NCBI GenBank assembly: GCA_027924585.1
Contig: BSBM01000442.1
Coordinates: 744,001-808,000, forward strand
Direction of reading: 5' to 3'
Source: Larix kaempferi
Lineage: Eukaryota > Streptophyta > Pinopsida > Pinales > Pinaceae
Length of the DNA stretch: 64,000 nucleotides
In this document: in pieces, positions 21,820-33,310 of the stretch
How positions within the stretch are numbered: position 1 is the stretch's first letter
How the letters are laid out: every line of letters begins with the position of its first letter
Notes under the pieces: generated by a model
What the model saw: only the letters and a program-made list of their open reading frames with translations
Told to the model about the DNA's origin: nothing
Databases searched by the model: none
Program-made: the position numbers and the translations under genes

Positions 21820-22559
21820 TGCAATGCTGCTTCTCCAGTCATGGCCGTTGAGTTGGACTTGATAATCCGATTTCCTGAAGGAAACAATTTGGCTTCGCGC
21901 CATGAAGGCCAGAACACATATGGAGACCTTTATTTCTTGCCTTTTGAGTTCGTTCAGCCTCTGTACATACTCATGAACGTATATCAAATCCCAAATGACG
22001 GCCATCCCGCTTGGCTTGAGAACCCTCAACACTTCGTGTAGCGCTTTCGTGTGCTCGGTTGCGGCGACGGAGCTCTTGTGCCCAAATTCCTGGCCGACGG
22101 TGTGGAGAAAACCGACGGAGACCACAACGTCGAAGTAATTGTCCATGAACAACAAGTTTCGGGCGTCCCCACTTCGACAAGTGACGTATTTTTGGACTCC
22201 TTCAATGGCCGCTCTTTTCAGCGTGGACATGGTTTCTTTCCCTCACGCCAGAGATCCAATCCCACTACTCGCCCGCTACTTCCTTCTTTCTTCAGCTGCA
22301 TTGCCACGGTATTGAGAAGAATCCCGCGCCCGCACCTGACATCCAAAGCAGTTTTCACATTGGACCAGTCGCTCACCATGGCCACCATTCTTTGTGACAT
22401 CTGCCAATGGAGAACAACTTTGGAATGCCAGTCGTTTGCAGCTTTGAAGAACAATCCCATGGCCGCAAATGCCATTAGAGAGCCTGCCAAACTGACTGCT
22501 AATCTCCAGGCTTGAATGGAGAGGGACGGGACGGCACCTTCCGCGTGGCAGCATTCCAT
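21820..22559 (-). pseudogene. Class I SAM-dependent methyltransferase, one frameshift
   Basis: The ATG is at 22559 (residues MECCHAEG). A short hydrophobic stretch (LAVSLAGSLMAFAAMGLFF) precedes the methyltransferase core: motif I region ALDVRCGRGILLNTVA, the acidic-loop region VVGLDLW, then GDARNLLFMDNYFDVVVS and HEVLRVLKPSGMAVIWDLIY. In the family motif I is normally DVGCGRG, and here the first Gly is Arg. Between LDLWREGKK and MSTLKRAAIEG (22218-22230) one base has been lost, so the two halves lie in different frames and the first half ends early. The downstream half runs to the stop at about 21820. The substrate is unknown. The Arg in motif I and the frameshift together suggest a dead gene. 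Confidence 0.82.
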
Positions 22560-22636
22560 TTGCTCTATGAGCAAGGAATCTAGCCGACGTGGATGGTTAT
22601 GCTTCTCATTGGTGAAACGCCTACAACGTAATTATT
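22547..22636 (-). promoter_or_regulatory. 5' flank of the methyltransferase pseudogene, duplicated at 17761
   Basis: It covers the start codon and about 77 bases upstream. Its conservation with 17761-17850 is why I treat it as a 5' leader/promoter. No clear TATA box is visible within it. Confidence 0.4.
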
Positions 22637-23900
22637 GTAAGATTTAAGATTTGTGATTTTAGTCATTATTTTTTTCAATAAATTTATTGTTTCATTAGTT
22701 TATTAGGTGTGCTTCATCGATAGAAAACATGGTTTTGGACTAAGTCATTTATGTGGACTTCTAATAATTGCTTATGGCCTTCGACAAATAGCTCCTCTCT
22801 TAGTTGGTGGCTTCTTGTCGTTCCTCCTACAATAGCTCTTCTCCCGCAATAATAAGTGGCAACATCGAGACATTGCCACCTCGTGGCTCTTGTTATTTAA
22901 GAAAATTTTAGGGGCAAAATTTAGCTTAGGGATTAATTTTCCAAAAAACTATTCACCATTTTTCATATAAAAAAATGATTTGTCTAATAAAAATATTTTA
23001 CTTTAAACATGACCATAATTATTTAAAAACTATATAAAATCTTTAAAAATTGAATCCGTATTTTTTTTCTAAAAAATACCGCTCAAACATTTAATAATTG
23101 AGAATTTAAGAATTTTTTTACAAACCCTTAAAATTTTCTATATTATTATTAATCATACAAATAACATAACTAGCACAACCACTTAAATTGTGGCAGGTGA
23201 ACACCGATAAGTCACAAGTTAAGTGCCATGAACAAATCCATGAATGAACTATGAGTTATCCATGCATCAACTACTAGTTATTTTTAAGTCACAAGTTAAG
23301 TGCCATGAACAAATCCATGGATGAACTATGAGTTATCCATGCATCAACTACTAGTTATTTTTTTATAATTGTTTATTTCGAATTTTGAACAACGACCATA
23401 AAATCAATCTGGACAATGCACTTTTCTCATCCTCCTTCAATCTAGAAAAAACATAAATGACAATCCACCCCAAATTCTAAAATATAAACACCTATCGATA
23501 TAATTAAATTCCTATTAAACCATTATTAAACTCTATTATTTAATTTATCAAACATACGTTAAACCTCTTTATGAATGGAGAGAAATCAACTTTTAGAAAT
23601 CAAACAATTTCCCATACAAAACTTGAAGTGTCCTCCATCTTCTAACACACACTTTACTATGAAGAGAAAGCATTAGGACCACGCGCATGTGACCAGACCC
23701 TGGGAGGAAGCCGGGCTTCCAGCAAACCCAACTTTCAATCCAATCCAAATGAGGATGAGGTTCCCTTCCCCATCAAAATCGTCATTTGACATCATCCACG
23801 TTGGCAATACCGTACGTACCCGTCGGCATAAATATCCCGGCAGTCAAAGCTCTCTATTCTCAACCGGCGACCGGCGTTAATTCGCTTACAGCCGGTGACT
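22637..23900. repeat. Intergenic DNA with a 77-base tandem duplication at 23209-23362
   Basis: 23209-23285 and 23286-23362 differ by one base. They contain CACAAGTTAAGTGCCATGAA and CATCAACTACTAGTTATTTT. The rest of this stretch is AT-rich without coding signal. Confidence 0.8.
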
Positions 23901-23929
23901 TGTATCGCCAAACCGCTTATTTCGCACGT

Positions 23930-24155
23930 CTCTTATGGACGAGTTGCGAAAGAGCCGAGTGCTCTCTTCTTTTGTCCATATTCCTCTAAAACGGCTTCTC
24001 AGAATAGCACGGAACGTGGTAGCCCCGCCATTTTGGCGGTTCCATGGTGAAGCTCTATGATGCGGCTGAAGTCTCTTCCTTCTGCGAACGCCACGGATCC
24101 GTCTACTAAATTTAAAGGCGCTTCACGACACATAGGAATCACCTTCTGTTCAGAG
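23930..24155 (+). other. Candidate 5' exon of an unidentified transcript
   Basis: A GC-richer island in AT-rich DNA with short ATG-started reading (from 24057) that runs open into a good donor (CAGAG/GTAAGC at 24155/24156). The peptide is not recognised. A second possible exon at 25138-25243 has a TTTGCAG acceptor and an ATG/GTAAAT donor. These could be 5' untranslated exons of the plus-strand F-box gene at 60.9 kb or a separate non-coding transcript. Confidence 0.25.
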
Positions 24156-25137
24156 GTAAGCTTCACTGCCATGGCTTCGTTACCACGATCTTTAATATTA
24201 TTATTATTAAGAAAATCAAAATTGTCAGACTTATTAGGGTTCGGATAACTACGTATCTATATGCATTTCTATAGATTATCACTCTGCACGTTTGCATCTA
24301 ATTGGCGCCAATTTGGGAATTGAGGGAGCGATTGCTAAATTTGCAGCTCATCGGGCAAATTTTCTTAGGGCAAAACGAATGGGGTTTTGAATATTCCGTG
24401 AATATTAGTTTTGGGGTTCTGTGGTATTTTTCAGAGGATTTTTTCTTGCAAATGATCCGAAATTCCTCCGGATTGAACCCCCAGACGCTGGAGAGCTACC
24501 CGCCTCAGTTTTTCAACCCAAGTTTTCACATTTTACTGTGTGCTCTTTCGTGGATTTAGAGCTGCAACCTTCACTGGCCATTTAAATTCTGCTACAGCGT
24601 ACAGCAACAGAGTAAAACAAAAACTCTGCAACATGTTCTAAATACCGAGCTTAACCTATTAACAAGAGAAGAAAAGGGTGGCAGCAAATAAAATAAATAC
24701 ATCCACACTACACTGAAATTTTTTAACTGGAGAAGAGCCCTTTTTAGGTTTATAAAAAAACTCCAGGCATATATTGGTGGGTAAAAAGAAACTGTACAGT
24801 TTTTCCACCGAAGAGTACAACTGTCTTGCGCCTTAATAACGGCAGCAAGGGTTACGCATTCTGTTCTGATATTGATTTCTGCGTTCTGTTGTGACAGCAG
24901 ACTTCTTCTAGCCTGTGCTGCGGCCTCTCATTATTCTCCCCCTTATTTTTCTCTCAGGTTTCGTCAATTCTTCAGAAATGTCCTTGTTGCTGGGTAACCC
25001 ATTTATTGAGCTGCTTTTTAATTACTTAACAGTTACATTCCAGCTCTTTTAAGTAACTGTACTGCAGCAGAGCACTACATAGGTCGCCGTGTCGCTGCAC
25101 TTAACATACGGTTAAGATATTTTTGCAATATTTGCAG

Positions 25138-25243
25138 ATCCGATTAAGGATCAGCAAATGTGGATGAAAAGGACATTATATGTGGCAAACACAGTCAAAG
25201 GACAGATTCTGAAGGGCATTAAAGGCTGGAGAAGGGGGTCATG
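25138..25243 (+). other. Candidate internal exon
   Basis: 106 bases between ATATTTGCAG and GTAAAT. One frame is open and lysine-rich, but frame continuity with the preceding candidate exon is not established. The following DNA to 26423 shows no gene. Confidence 0.25.
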
Positions 25244-26423
25244 GTAAATATAAGTCCTCTTTATTTTCTTTTTCTTTTTCCATGATTTATTTAATTTTCA
25301 ATCCTTTGATAGGAATTCATGACAATGAGATTTTTGAAGCCCTATGTGGCTCGGCTAATCCTGCTTCTTTTATTTTTTTTCTTTGCTATTTGTTGGTTTT
25401 TTGCTTTTTAGGTTATTATGTCAAGGACTGGCTCTCCACATGAGACGCCTTAAACAGAAGTACAAATAAAAGATAAATATAGTGCTATTAGGCATATAGA
25501 AACAACAATAGACGTGCAATGACCAAGTCTGGCATTGATTGAACAGTGGATTTTTATGTTGAGCTGGCGAAGCTAAAGGTTCAAATGTAACTCCATTCTT
25601 AATTGTCACCCGCATTCTTATCTTGGCCTGGGATGTCCGCATTGGCTACCTATGAATTTCAATCCCCACACTTGTATGTAAGGCTATATGGTATAATCAG
25701 CACTATACAAGTTTACTATTCTCCGTGTGGTGCAAGTTCCCATGCCTATATGGAAAATTGTATGGCCAAACAAAACTCCCATGAATTATTTCATGCCACC
25801 CACAGTGCAGTTGCTCACAGAGTCCTCTTCTTCACCATGTAGCTATGGGTACAAGACAACTAACTTTAGCCACTCATCGCATTTACCACAAAGGTAAGAC
25901 AATGTACAGTGTGTGTCCATAAACAATAACGGATAATCCCTCCTTGGATTTCCATTACTTTAAAATGTGTTTGATAGGGGGAATGCAATCATATAGTATA
26001 TACCAGGCACCTTAAGGAAGTGCATAACCCAGATAATGGATGGTTTTCTGTTCTGATGCCATAACATCATCCTGTAATATGAAATCAAGAAGATAGTTGA
26101 CTTGTTGGAGATGCCATTGCCTTTTGGCATCATTCATCCCGTTTTTTCAGGGTCCTTCACCTCATATTGTAGAGTATTTTAGATGAGAGACAGTGCATTA
26201 AATTAAGACTGCAGGATAAAGGGAGGAGCAACCAAGGCATGTACACACACATGATTGGTCCAAAACCTACTGCAATCCAGGCAAGTAAGAACAAGTAACT
26301 TTCCTTGTAAGTTATAACTTAGAGCTAAAAGAGTATCAGGACCATTAAGGCCTTCAATCAAATTTGCATAATCGAGACAATTAAACAAAATATTGGAATT
26401 AAATGAAAGCCACCTAAACTAAG

Positions 26424-28849
26424 TGTTGCCAGGCAAATTAGCAGGGCTAGTTCCCGATAAGCAAAAATAAGAAAAGTGATCCAATGTCACCTCGATCATG
26501 ATTCTAACTTCTTCGGAGCGTCGGAACCTCCAAAGAGAAGTATCCTTAATGACCCTGTAGAACACTAGTACAACCAAAGGACTATATTCTCTATGCAATT
26601 TATAGTTAGACCAGTGCCTAAATGGAGTCAATTGTATTCAAAAGTGCTAGTGAACGTAACTTCAAACAATAATATTTCAAACACATGTAGCACTTAGATC
26701 ATTCAATGGAATGCAAATTCAATGTAAGAACATGTACACAAGATAGGTCATAGGCATGTATTATAATAATCAATGATAGATCATAAGCTGTATTATAGCA
26801 TTCAATGATATCAATTCAAGAGATAATAACCATTTACCAATGAAACATAAGAACATGAGAGCCAAAGTTATCCACCAAATATGTACCAAAATGTAGTATT
26901 CAATATCATTCAATAAATATCATCCACCAACATCAAACTAACTTAATTCACCAACATGTAATCTTCAGATCTGTATGTAAAATTCTGGGTTAAATTTACA
27001 CAGTAAATAACCTTTAAAGAAGCACAGAAAATGAACAAATGGTAAGTAAACTAACTCTAAAAACTAGACCACAACTAACTAAATTAAAATACTAACTTGA
27101 CTTTCTGTTTGTGTATGCAGATAAGGGAAGAGGAAACGCACAGGGTCTGCAATTTTTATTGCAGACCTGTGTTTGCTGAAATAGAAGGGCTCGGATGGGA
27201 GAAAAGGCAGCTCAAAGGGAGGAAAGGGGAGCCGAGGTAGGAGGGAGGATAGGAGAAAGGGATGAAGGATGGGGAAGAGGGGAATAGATGGAGGAGATAA
27301 GGCCGCGGTGGAAGAGAAGGAAAGGGACAGCAGTTCTGAGGGTTTTGGGAGAAAGGATGCAGCGAAGGAGAAATTGGGGAGGCCGAAGGTGTAAAAAAGG
27401 TAGAAGGGAAGAGGCCGAGCAGCTTGGGAGCTAGGGCGAAGGCAGGAGGGTGGAATGGGAGGAGATTGCAGGATGGATTAGGTCTGTAGTTAGGGTTTGT
27501 AGCAGAAACAACAGAGTTTAATAATTTTAAAAATGCAAAAATTACATTAAAAAAATAACATAAAACCAAGAACTAAGCTAATATAATATGTACAACATTA
27601 ACAAATTCAGACATTTAGATTAGGAGAAGAAGATCAACCTAGGGTTTGTTAGGTAATCCAACCTAACCCTAGGGCATCCAAGAGGATAAGCCTCTCCTTG
27701 AGATGGCACTTGCCAAGTTTGGCAAGCCAAAGACTCCTCCAACAACCTCTAGGGTTGGTTGTGAGAAGCTTGGCTAAAACAAACCTTGGAGACCTAAAGC
27801 TCAAGCCTTTCCTTGCTAGGGCAACAAAATACTGAAATTTTACTTGGCTAGGGCAAAATGCAGCATTAACAACTACCATTCAACCTTAGATAAGCATAGT
27901 TCCAACATTTAACAAAAAGACATCAAGAGAAAAGACTTAGATACCTTCTTGTGCATGTGTCAAGCAAACAACTCTTAGCATTACCCAAACAAAGTGCAAG
28001 AACAAAAGATACTTCAAAGATCAATCCCCAAACAAACTTGTACTTTCATCCTCAAGAAGTGCGCATCCCTCAAAATGCCCAAGGAGGGTTGAAAATCAGA
28101 AAAAAGAATATAATCCCATAAGTTGATGTCTAAAACTGAAGTGAGGAAAGGTAATTTATATCCTTTTACACACACTTTTACAAAATAAAATCAAATCCAG
28201 GCCGATGTGCCTTTTTAAATGTCAATTTGAAATTATAAAATGTCAACTTAAAATTATAACAAAAATAATATAAAATAATCAACTGAGTGGGTATATTGAG
28301 ACTTTTACCCTGCATGTCTAAAATGACTGAAAATGGACACATCGGACTGAACTGAAGGCTGGTATGCGGAGGGGGGGTCGTCATACCCCTACTAGCCCCA
28401 GAAATAGTGAAAAGCTCTTAACGCCCCCCCTCAGAGCAAGCATACTGCAGCCAAAGGAGAGATTACACCATCCTCTGTGGAGGCCAGGGAGAGAGAGCTC
28501 TGGAGCATCAGGAGGGTGTTGGAGATGACCTGGGGTAAAGACATGGGCCCCAGTGCTGAAGAAAACTATGCCACCAGTGTGAAAATAAAGGGGGGAGTCA
28601 TGTGGTCCAATGATCCATCCCTGGGGGCCCCGGTCACCAACCTCAGGGCTTCAAGCCCTTTTATGAGGCAGCCAGCAGTGCCATTAAGCCATAGTACCCC
28701 CAGGAGGGAGCTAGAGGATCTGGCCATGACCCCACCTATGAAAATGACTATACCACACCCTCCAAGTCAAAAAAATGCTGCCCTCTCCCCGAGGTACATT
28801 TGGAACATGCGCTAGTACTGGTACGGTGGTACCACGTAACACGGTAACA
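26424..28849 (-). mobile_element. 2.4-kb LTR-like unit (solo-LTR candidate), copy A
   Basis: It starts TGTTGCCAGGCAAATTAGCA and ends CGGTAACA (TG...CA), flanked by CTAAG at 26419-26423 and 28850-28854. The interior has no gag/pol, no primer-binding site and no internal LTR pair that I can see, so a solo LTR is the simplest reading. A TATA-like minus-strand block lies near 28150-28165. It is homologous along much of its length to the 4.27-kb unit at 40537-44806. The purine-rich stretch at 27190-27470 gives a Pro/Ser-rich minus-strand reading that I do not consider a gene. Confidence 0.75.
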
Positions 28850-28854
28850 CTAAG

Positions 28855-31800
28855 CTAAACTTCCACAACAACAAACTACAATTGACATAAAAGTAAACAA
28901 GCATCCCATTCACCTCAATGTCTAAATTGATGCACTTCATTTTGTCACAAAGATGAAAGGTGTAGATGCACCTTCATTTTGTCACAATCTCGAGCCCTCA
29001 ATGTATAAAGTATGATGATATAATATAATAATAACTAATATATGATATAAAGTAAATATATATTAACTAATATATAATATTTAATAAACTTTAGTTCACT
29101 AATATAGGAATACATTCAGTAATGCCTAAACATTGATAGGTGGAGGTTGTCAAACATAATTATATAAAAATACGGCTCTAAACCTATCAAATCCTATCCA
29201 TGAAATCTATTTTGTCATTATTTGTAATGACATTTATATGTTCAAATGCCTAAATACTAAAATAGGGTGTATCGAGGAGACTTTTAAATAATAATATTAA
29301 CAACAATAGTTAGAGCATAAACATAGTTAATAGGAAGACATGGCCATCCCTAAGAGTGTTAGTAAAAAATAAATTTGCCTTGACTTGTTATAATACTCAC
29401 GATTTAAATATACAAATCAAATCAATAGTCAATATTGAGGACAATATGAGTGGGATAGGTCATTGAGGTCAAGATTTTGGTAGCATTCATGTTTCCTTTG
29501 GTAGTAGAGCTACTACTTTTGTGCATGATGAATAGCGTGAGAAAGGTTTTGATATCACATTTCACTAGGAGACACGTGGTAGGTTGGTATGGATTACACT
29601 TTGATTGCAATGAAAATCTATAGTCCATCTATCGCATGATCTTAGATTTCACACTATAAAATTTATGGTAAACATATAAAGTTTAAATGAAGAGATTGAT
29701 GGCGTATTTAATTTGACGACATTCATCAATCAAAGTGGAATCACATGCTTTTGCTCATGTTGTTCAAACACTTGAAGAACTTAAATCGAATATTGTTGCC
29801 CAAACTAAAAATTAGTGGAATCATAGAATCACCATTGGAGTAACAAATAATACTATTTTAAATTACCATAATTCAAGAATCTCATCTGAAGTTATGAATG
29901 CTGCTTCAACAAATTCAATCTCGTTCCATGACATTGTGCCATTATTCAGATGTATTACTCATGGAAGTCATAGAAACATTATAATGATGTTATGGCATTT
30001 GATTCTACTTGACTTTGTCAATCTAACATATTATTTATTGTTGCTTTTTATAAATGTTGCTTTTTATAAATTCAATGCATGGGGGATGTTAATCCCAAAA
30101 GTTGTGTTTTTCCAAACAAGATCTTGAGGTTAACTTACCATTGATTCAATTCATTATCACTATATGAGTGAGGTAACACAAGGAAGTTGATTGATATGAA
30201 CATTGGCATTATTTTAAAGTAGATCATTTAAGAAGCTTCGAACGATGAAGATGATGCCAACAAAAATAGCAATCTTTGTATCAGCAGAGAATGATGATCG
30301 CTAGATGGGTGGAACCTCGAGACTCTGCCCCAAAGTGTCATGCCAGCCAGGGTCACCTCTCTTTAGGTTTCTTGGATCCACTGAGAGTAGATCCAGACTA
30401 ACCATGGGAGGTTTCCCCAGTCTAACTTTTCCAGATACTTGTTGGTGATACCGGCTTTCTCACAGTAGTTATTGGATCTATTCGTAAGAGAAACATGGCA
30501 CTTGAGGGTTTAGCCAATGAGGAAAAGGGTACCTTGGGGGGGTTCGCTCTAAGGGCAAATATATGAGTCGGAGGCTAAGACAATCACCCATCGAATAAAT
30601 AAAACAAACAACACACAGATAAAAAAGTAAGAGAACAAGCTACATGAAAGCAAACAGATCAAAAGACCCAATAGATGTTAAGACAGGGAAGGCTTCAAGC
30701 ACACAGACACCTACAGGGCAAGAATTTGCCAACCGGAATGGTGCCTTTCGCTACCAGTATGGAATCTATTCTAACCATTTAAGGTCCCAGGCCGGGTGCC
30801 CATCCTGGTTAGGCAAATCTGAGGGGAACCTAGACTTGGGCTTGATTTGGGGCTGCCCTAAGGGGTTTTAGCTATGCAAATTCAGAGCAGCTTTATGAAC
30901 CAAATCTAGACGAAAAGAACAAGGTGCTCGAAGAAGATTAAATGCTTGGGAAATTTGCAGCTCTCAAAATTGTTGATTTAAAGATGAATCTAAATTATAA
31001 AGGGCTGAAAATCAACGTTTCCTTAAGGGTTTGAGAGTTGGGATGGCTTAGAGTAATGTCCTAGCATAGAATAAGTTTGCTGTAAATACAAATCAAATCA
31101 GATCTGGAAATTACCTGACAGCAGACAAATACAAGCATGCAAGGGGATTTTGAGGATTCCCAAATGGCTGAAATGGACTCTAGACTAGTGCCTATTCCTA
31201 GGGTAATTGGAGTAATTTATTATGCACATTCAATGAAAAATATTCCTAAGAAACATACAGTAAGTTACAACCATAGAAAACACCCAAAATTTCCAAGCAG
31301 GTAAACCCAAACTGAAAAGAATGCAGTGAAATTTATTGACTAATGGACTGGCAAACGAAATAGGTGGGTTGGGGCACTTACCTTGTTCATGTAGGCTGAA
31401 AATGAAGTCGTTCCACCCTCCTCAGAAATGAGATTTGATGGCTGAACCAGATCATGGACAATGCCAACAGAAAAACTCGGTTTTTCAACAGTTGGTTGGC
31501 TCACTCTAGCTTCCTACCACACCATATCACAACACATGTTATCTTGGATGGGGCAAGGAAGCATGTTCACCAATGCCTATCACCCATAATTGTCCTGTCA
31601 CTTTTTTCGTTTGACCTATCATAGATACAATTCCCTGCGATGTTACACCTTTTGATTGTTGTGATCTATGATCTATGCCCTGGCTCTCCCTACCAATATG
31701 ATCACAAGGCAGTTTAAGATGGCTTTTCCAAGAGCTATTGCTTTTAATTTGATGGTAATGCCTACAAGCATACATTGTCTTTTCTGAATTCCTTGACATT

Positions 31801-33310
31801 TGTGATCTATGCCTTGGCTCTCCCTACCAATATGATCACAAGGCAGTTTAAGATGGCTTTTCCAAGAGCTATTGCTATTGCTTGTAATTTGATGGTAAGG
31901 CCTACAAACATACATTGTCTTTTCTGAATTCCTTGACATGTTGGGGACTGTTGGCAACTTAGTCAATCTCTATAAGTTCAAGGCTTAGTCAATCTCCATA
32001 AGTTCAAGGCTCTCTGTTTTGATTTGGTGCTAGCCCCTCTCAACCTGCAACCAAAGTAGTTTGAACCATAGATGGACTGTAACTGTTTTCTGTAAAATTA
32101 CAAGTTATCTAGAATAGGTTGAAGAACTGGTAGGTGGATGAGTTGAATAAAAAATACATTAAATATAAAATTTTTAATAAAATATTTATTCAAATTTTAA
32201 TAAATATTCATGTACAGCAATGGAAATCCAAACCATTAGAGACTAAATATGCAACTTTTGTTGATCTCTATTGCATGTAAGGTGCAAATAGCAAAAATTT
32301 CATCGAGATATAAGTTCTAAGATATTAGTTTGAGAGAATACATAAATACTGAGGTTCTAAATGCCAAATGGCCTCTCGAGTCCATAAATTATCACGCTAT
32401 AATCAAATGAGTACATGGCTCATCTGATGTCTAACTTGTTAGATCGACTCGGTCGAGTCTAGGAAATTTGAATTTGCTTTCTCTTGTGGAATGGCTTCAA
32501 CAATTGGTTATTTGGTGTTTTAAATTCAGTTGGCACCTTTAGGCATACTCAAAGTTTCAATCAGTTGGCACAACTGTGCAGATTATAGTTTTCAATCAGT
32601 TGGCACCATTAGGCATACTATAGGTTTCAATCAGTTGGCATCACTGAGCAGATTATATGTTTCAATCAATTTGCACTATTGAGCAGACTATTCCCTTCCT
32701 AGGTTTCAATCATTAGAATGCCCCAGTTCCCAGCTCAAGGGGTGGAGGAAGAAGGGGTACAAGGGTCTGTTGTGCAGATATGTTCAGATGGTAAAAATTT
32801 GTGTAAGTGTGCAGAAAGCTTAAATATACCACTTTTTTTTATGTTCTCCATGTGGATTTGATGGGTTTGATTCCATCACCAAACATCCTGAAATGGGGGT
32901 CCTACATAAAATTTTAAGCTTAAAATTTAAGATAACGTTACTACATTAACTTTAAGAATTTATATTGAAAGATCAATATGATTCCAATAGGGAGGTCAAC
33001 TAGATGACATGACTGAGATTAAGGTGTTTATAAAGTTGTATCTAAGGTTTTAGGAGGGTTTGCAGGGTTTTTTTCTTTTCTTTTGTTTCTTAGGTCAATT
33101 GGGCTGCTTCCGGCAAGTCTTATGGGGTTGGTGAATTCAATTCTGAACTGATCGACTGACCAGTTCTGTCAGGAACCAGTATTGAACTGGTCGGCTTAGG
33201 ACAGATTTAGTCAACTAGCCGGTTCATCTCCCATCAGTCTGGATCAATTTTGGCCAAAACCGGCTTAGAACTGGTTGGTTTGGTTTGAATTCGTTGGCTC
33301 TGAACTTATA
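28855..33310. repeat. Anonymous repeat DNA; tandem copies at 31670-31940 and 32520-32700
   Basis: 31670-31800 and 31804-31940 are near-identical tandem copies (134-base offset) containing CTCCCTACCAATATGATCAC. 32520-32700 has four to five ~58-base units built on TTTCAATCAGTTGGCA. No reading frame in this stretch matches a family I know. Confidence 0.6.

Noticed and set aside
27156-27569. Pro/Ser-rich minus-strand frame of 137 codons
   Set aside because: It lies in a purine-rich low-complexity block within LTR-like element A. No domain or conservation is visible.
31670-31940. Direct repeats as a CRISPR-like array
   Set aside because: Only two copies of ~130 bases with no spacers. This is a plant tandem duplication.
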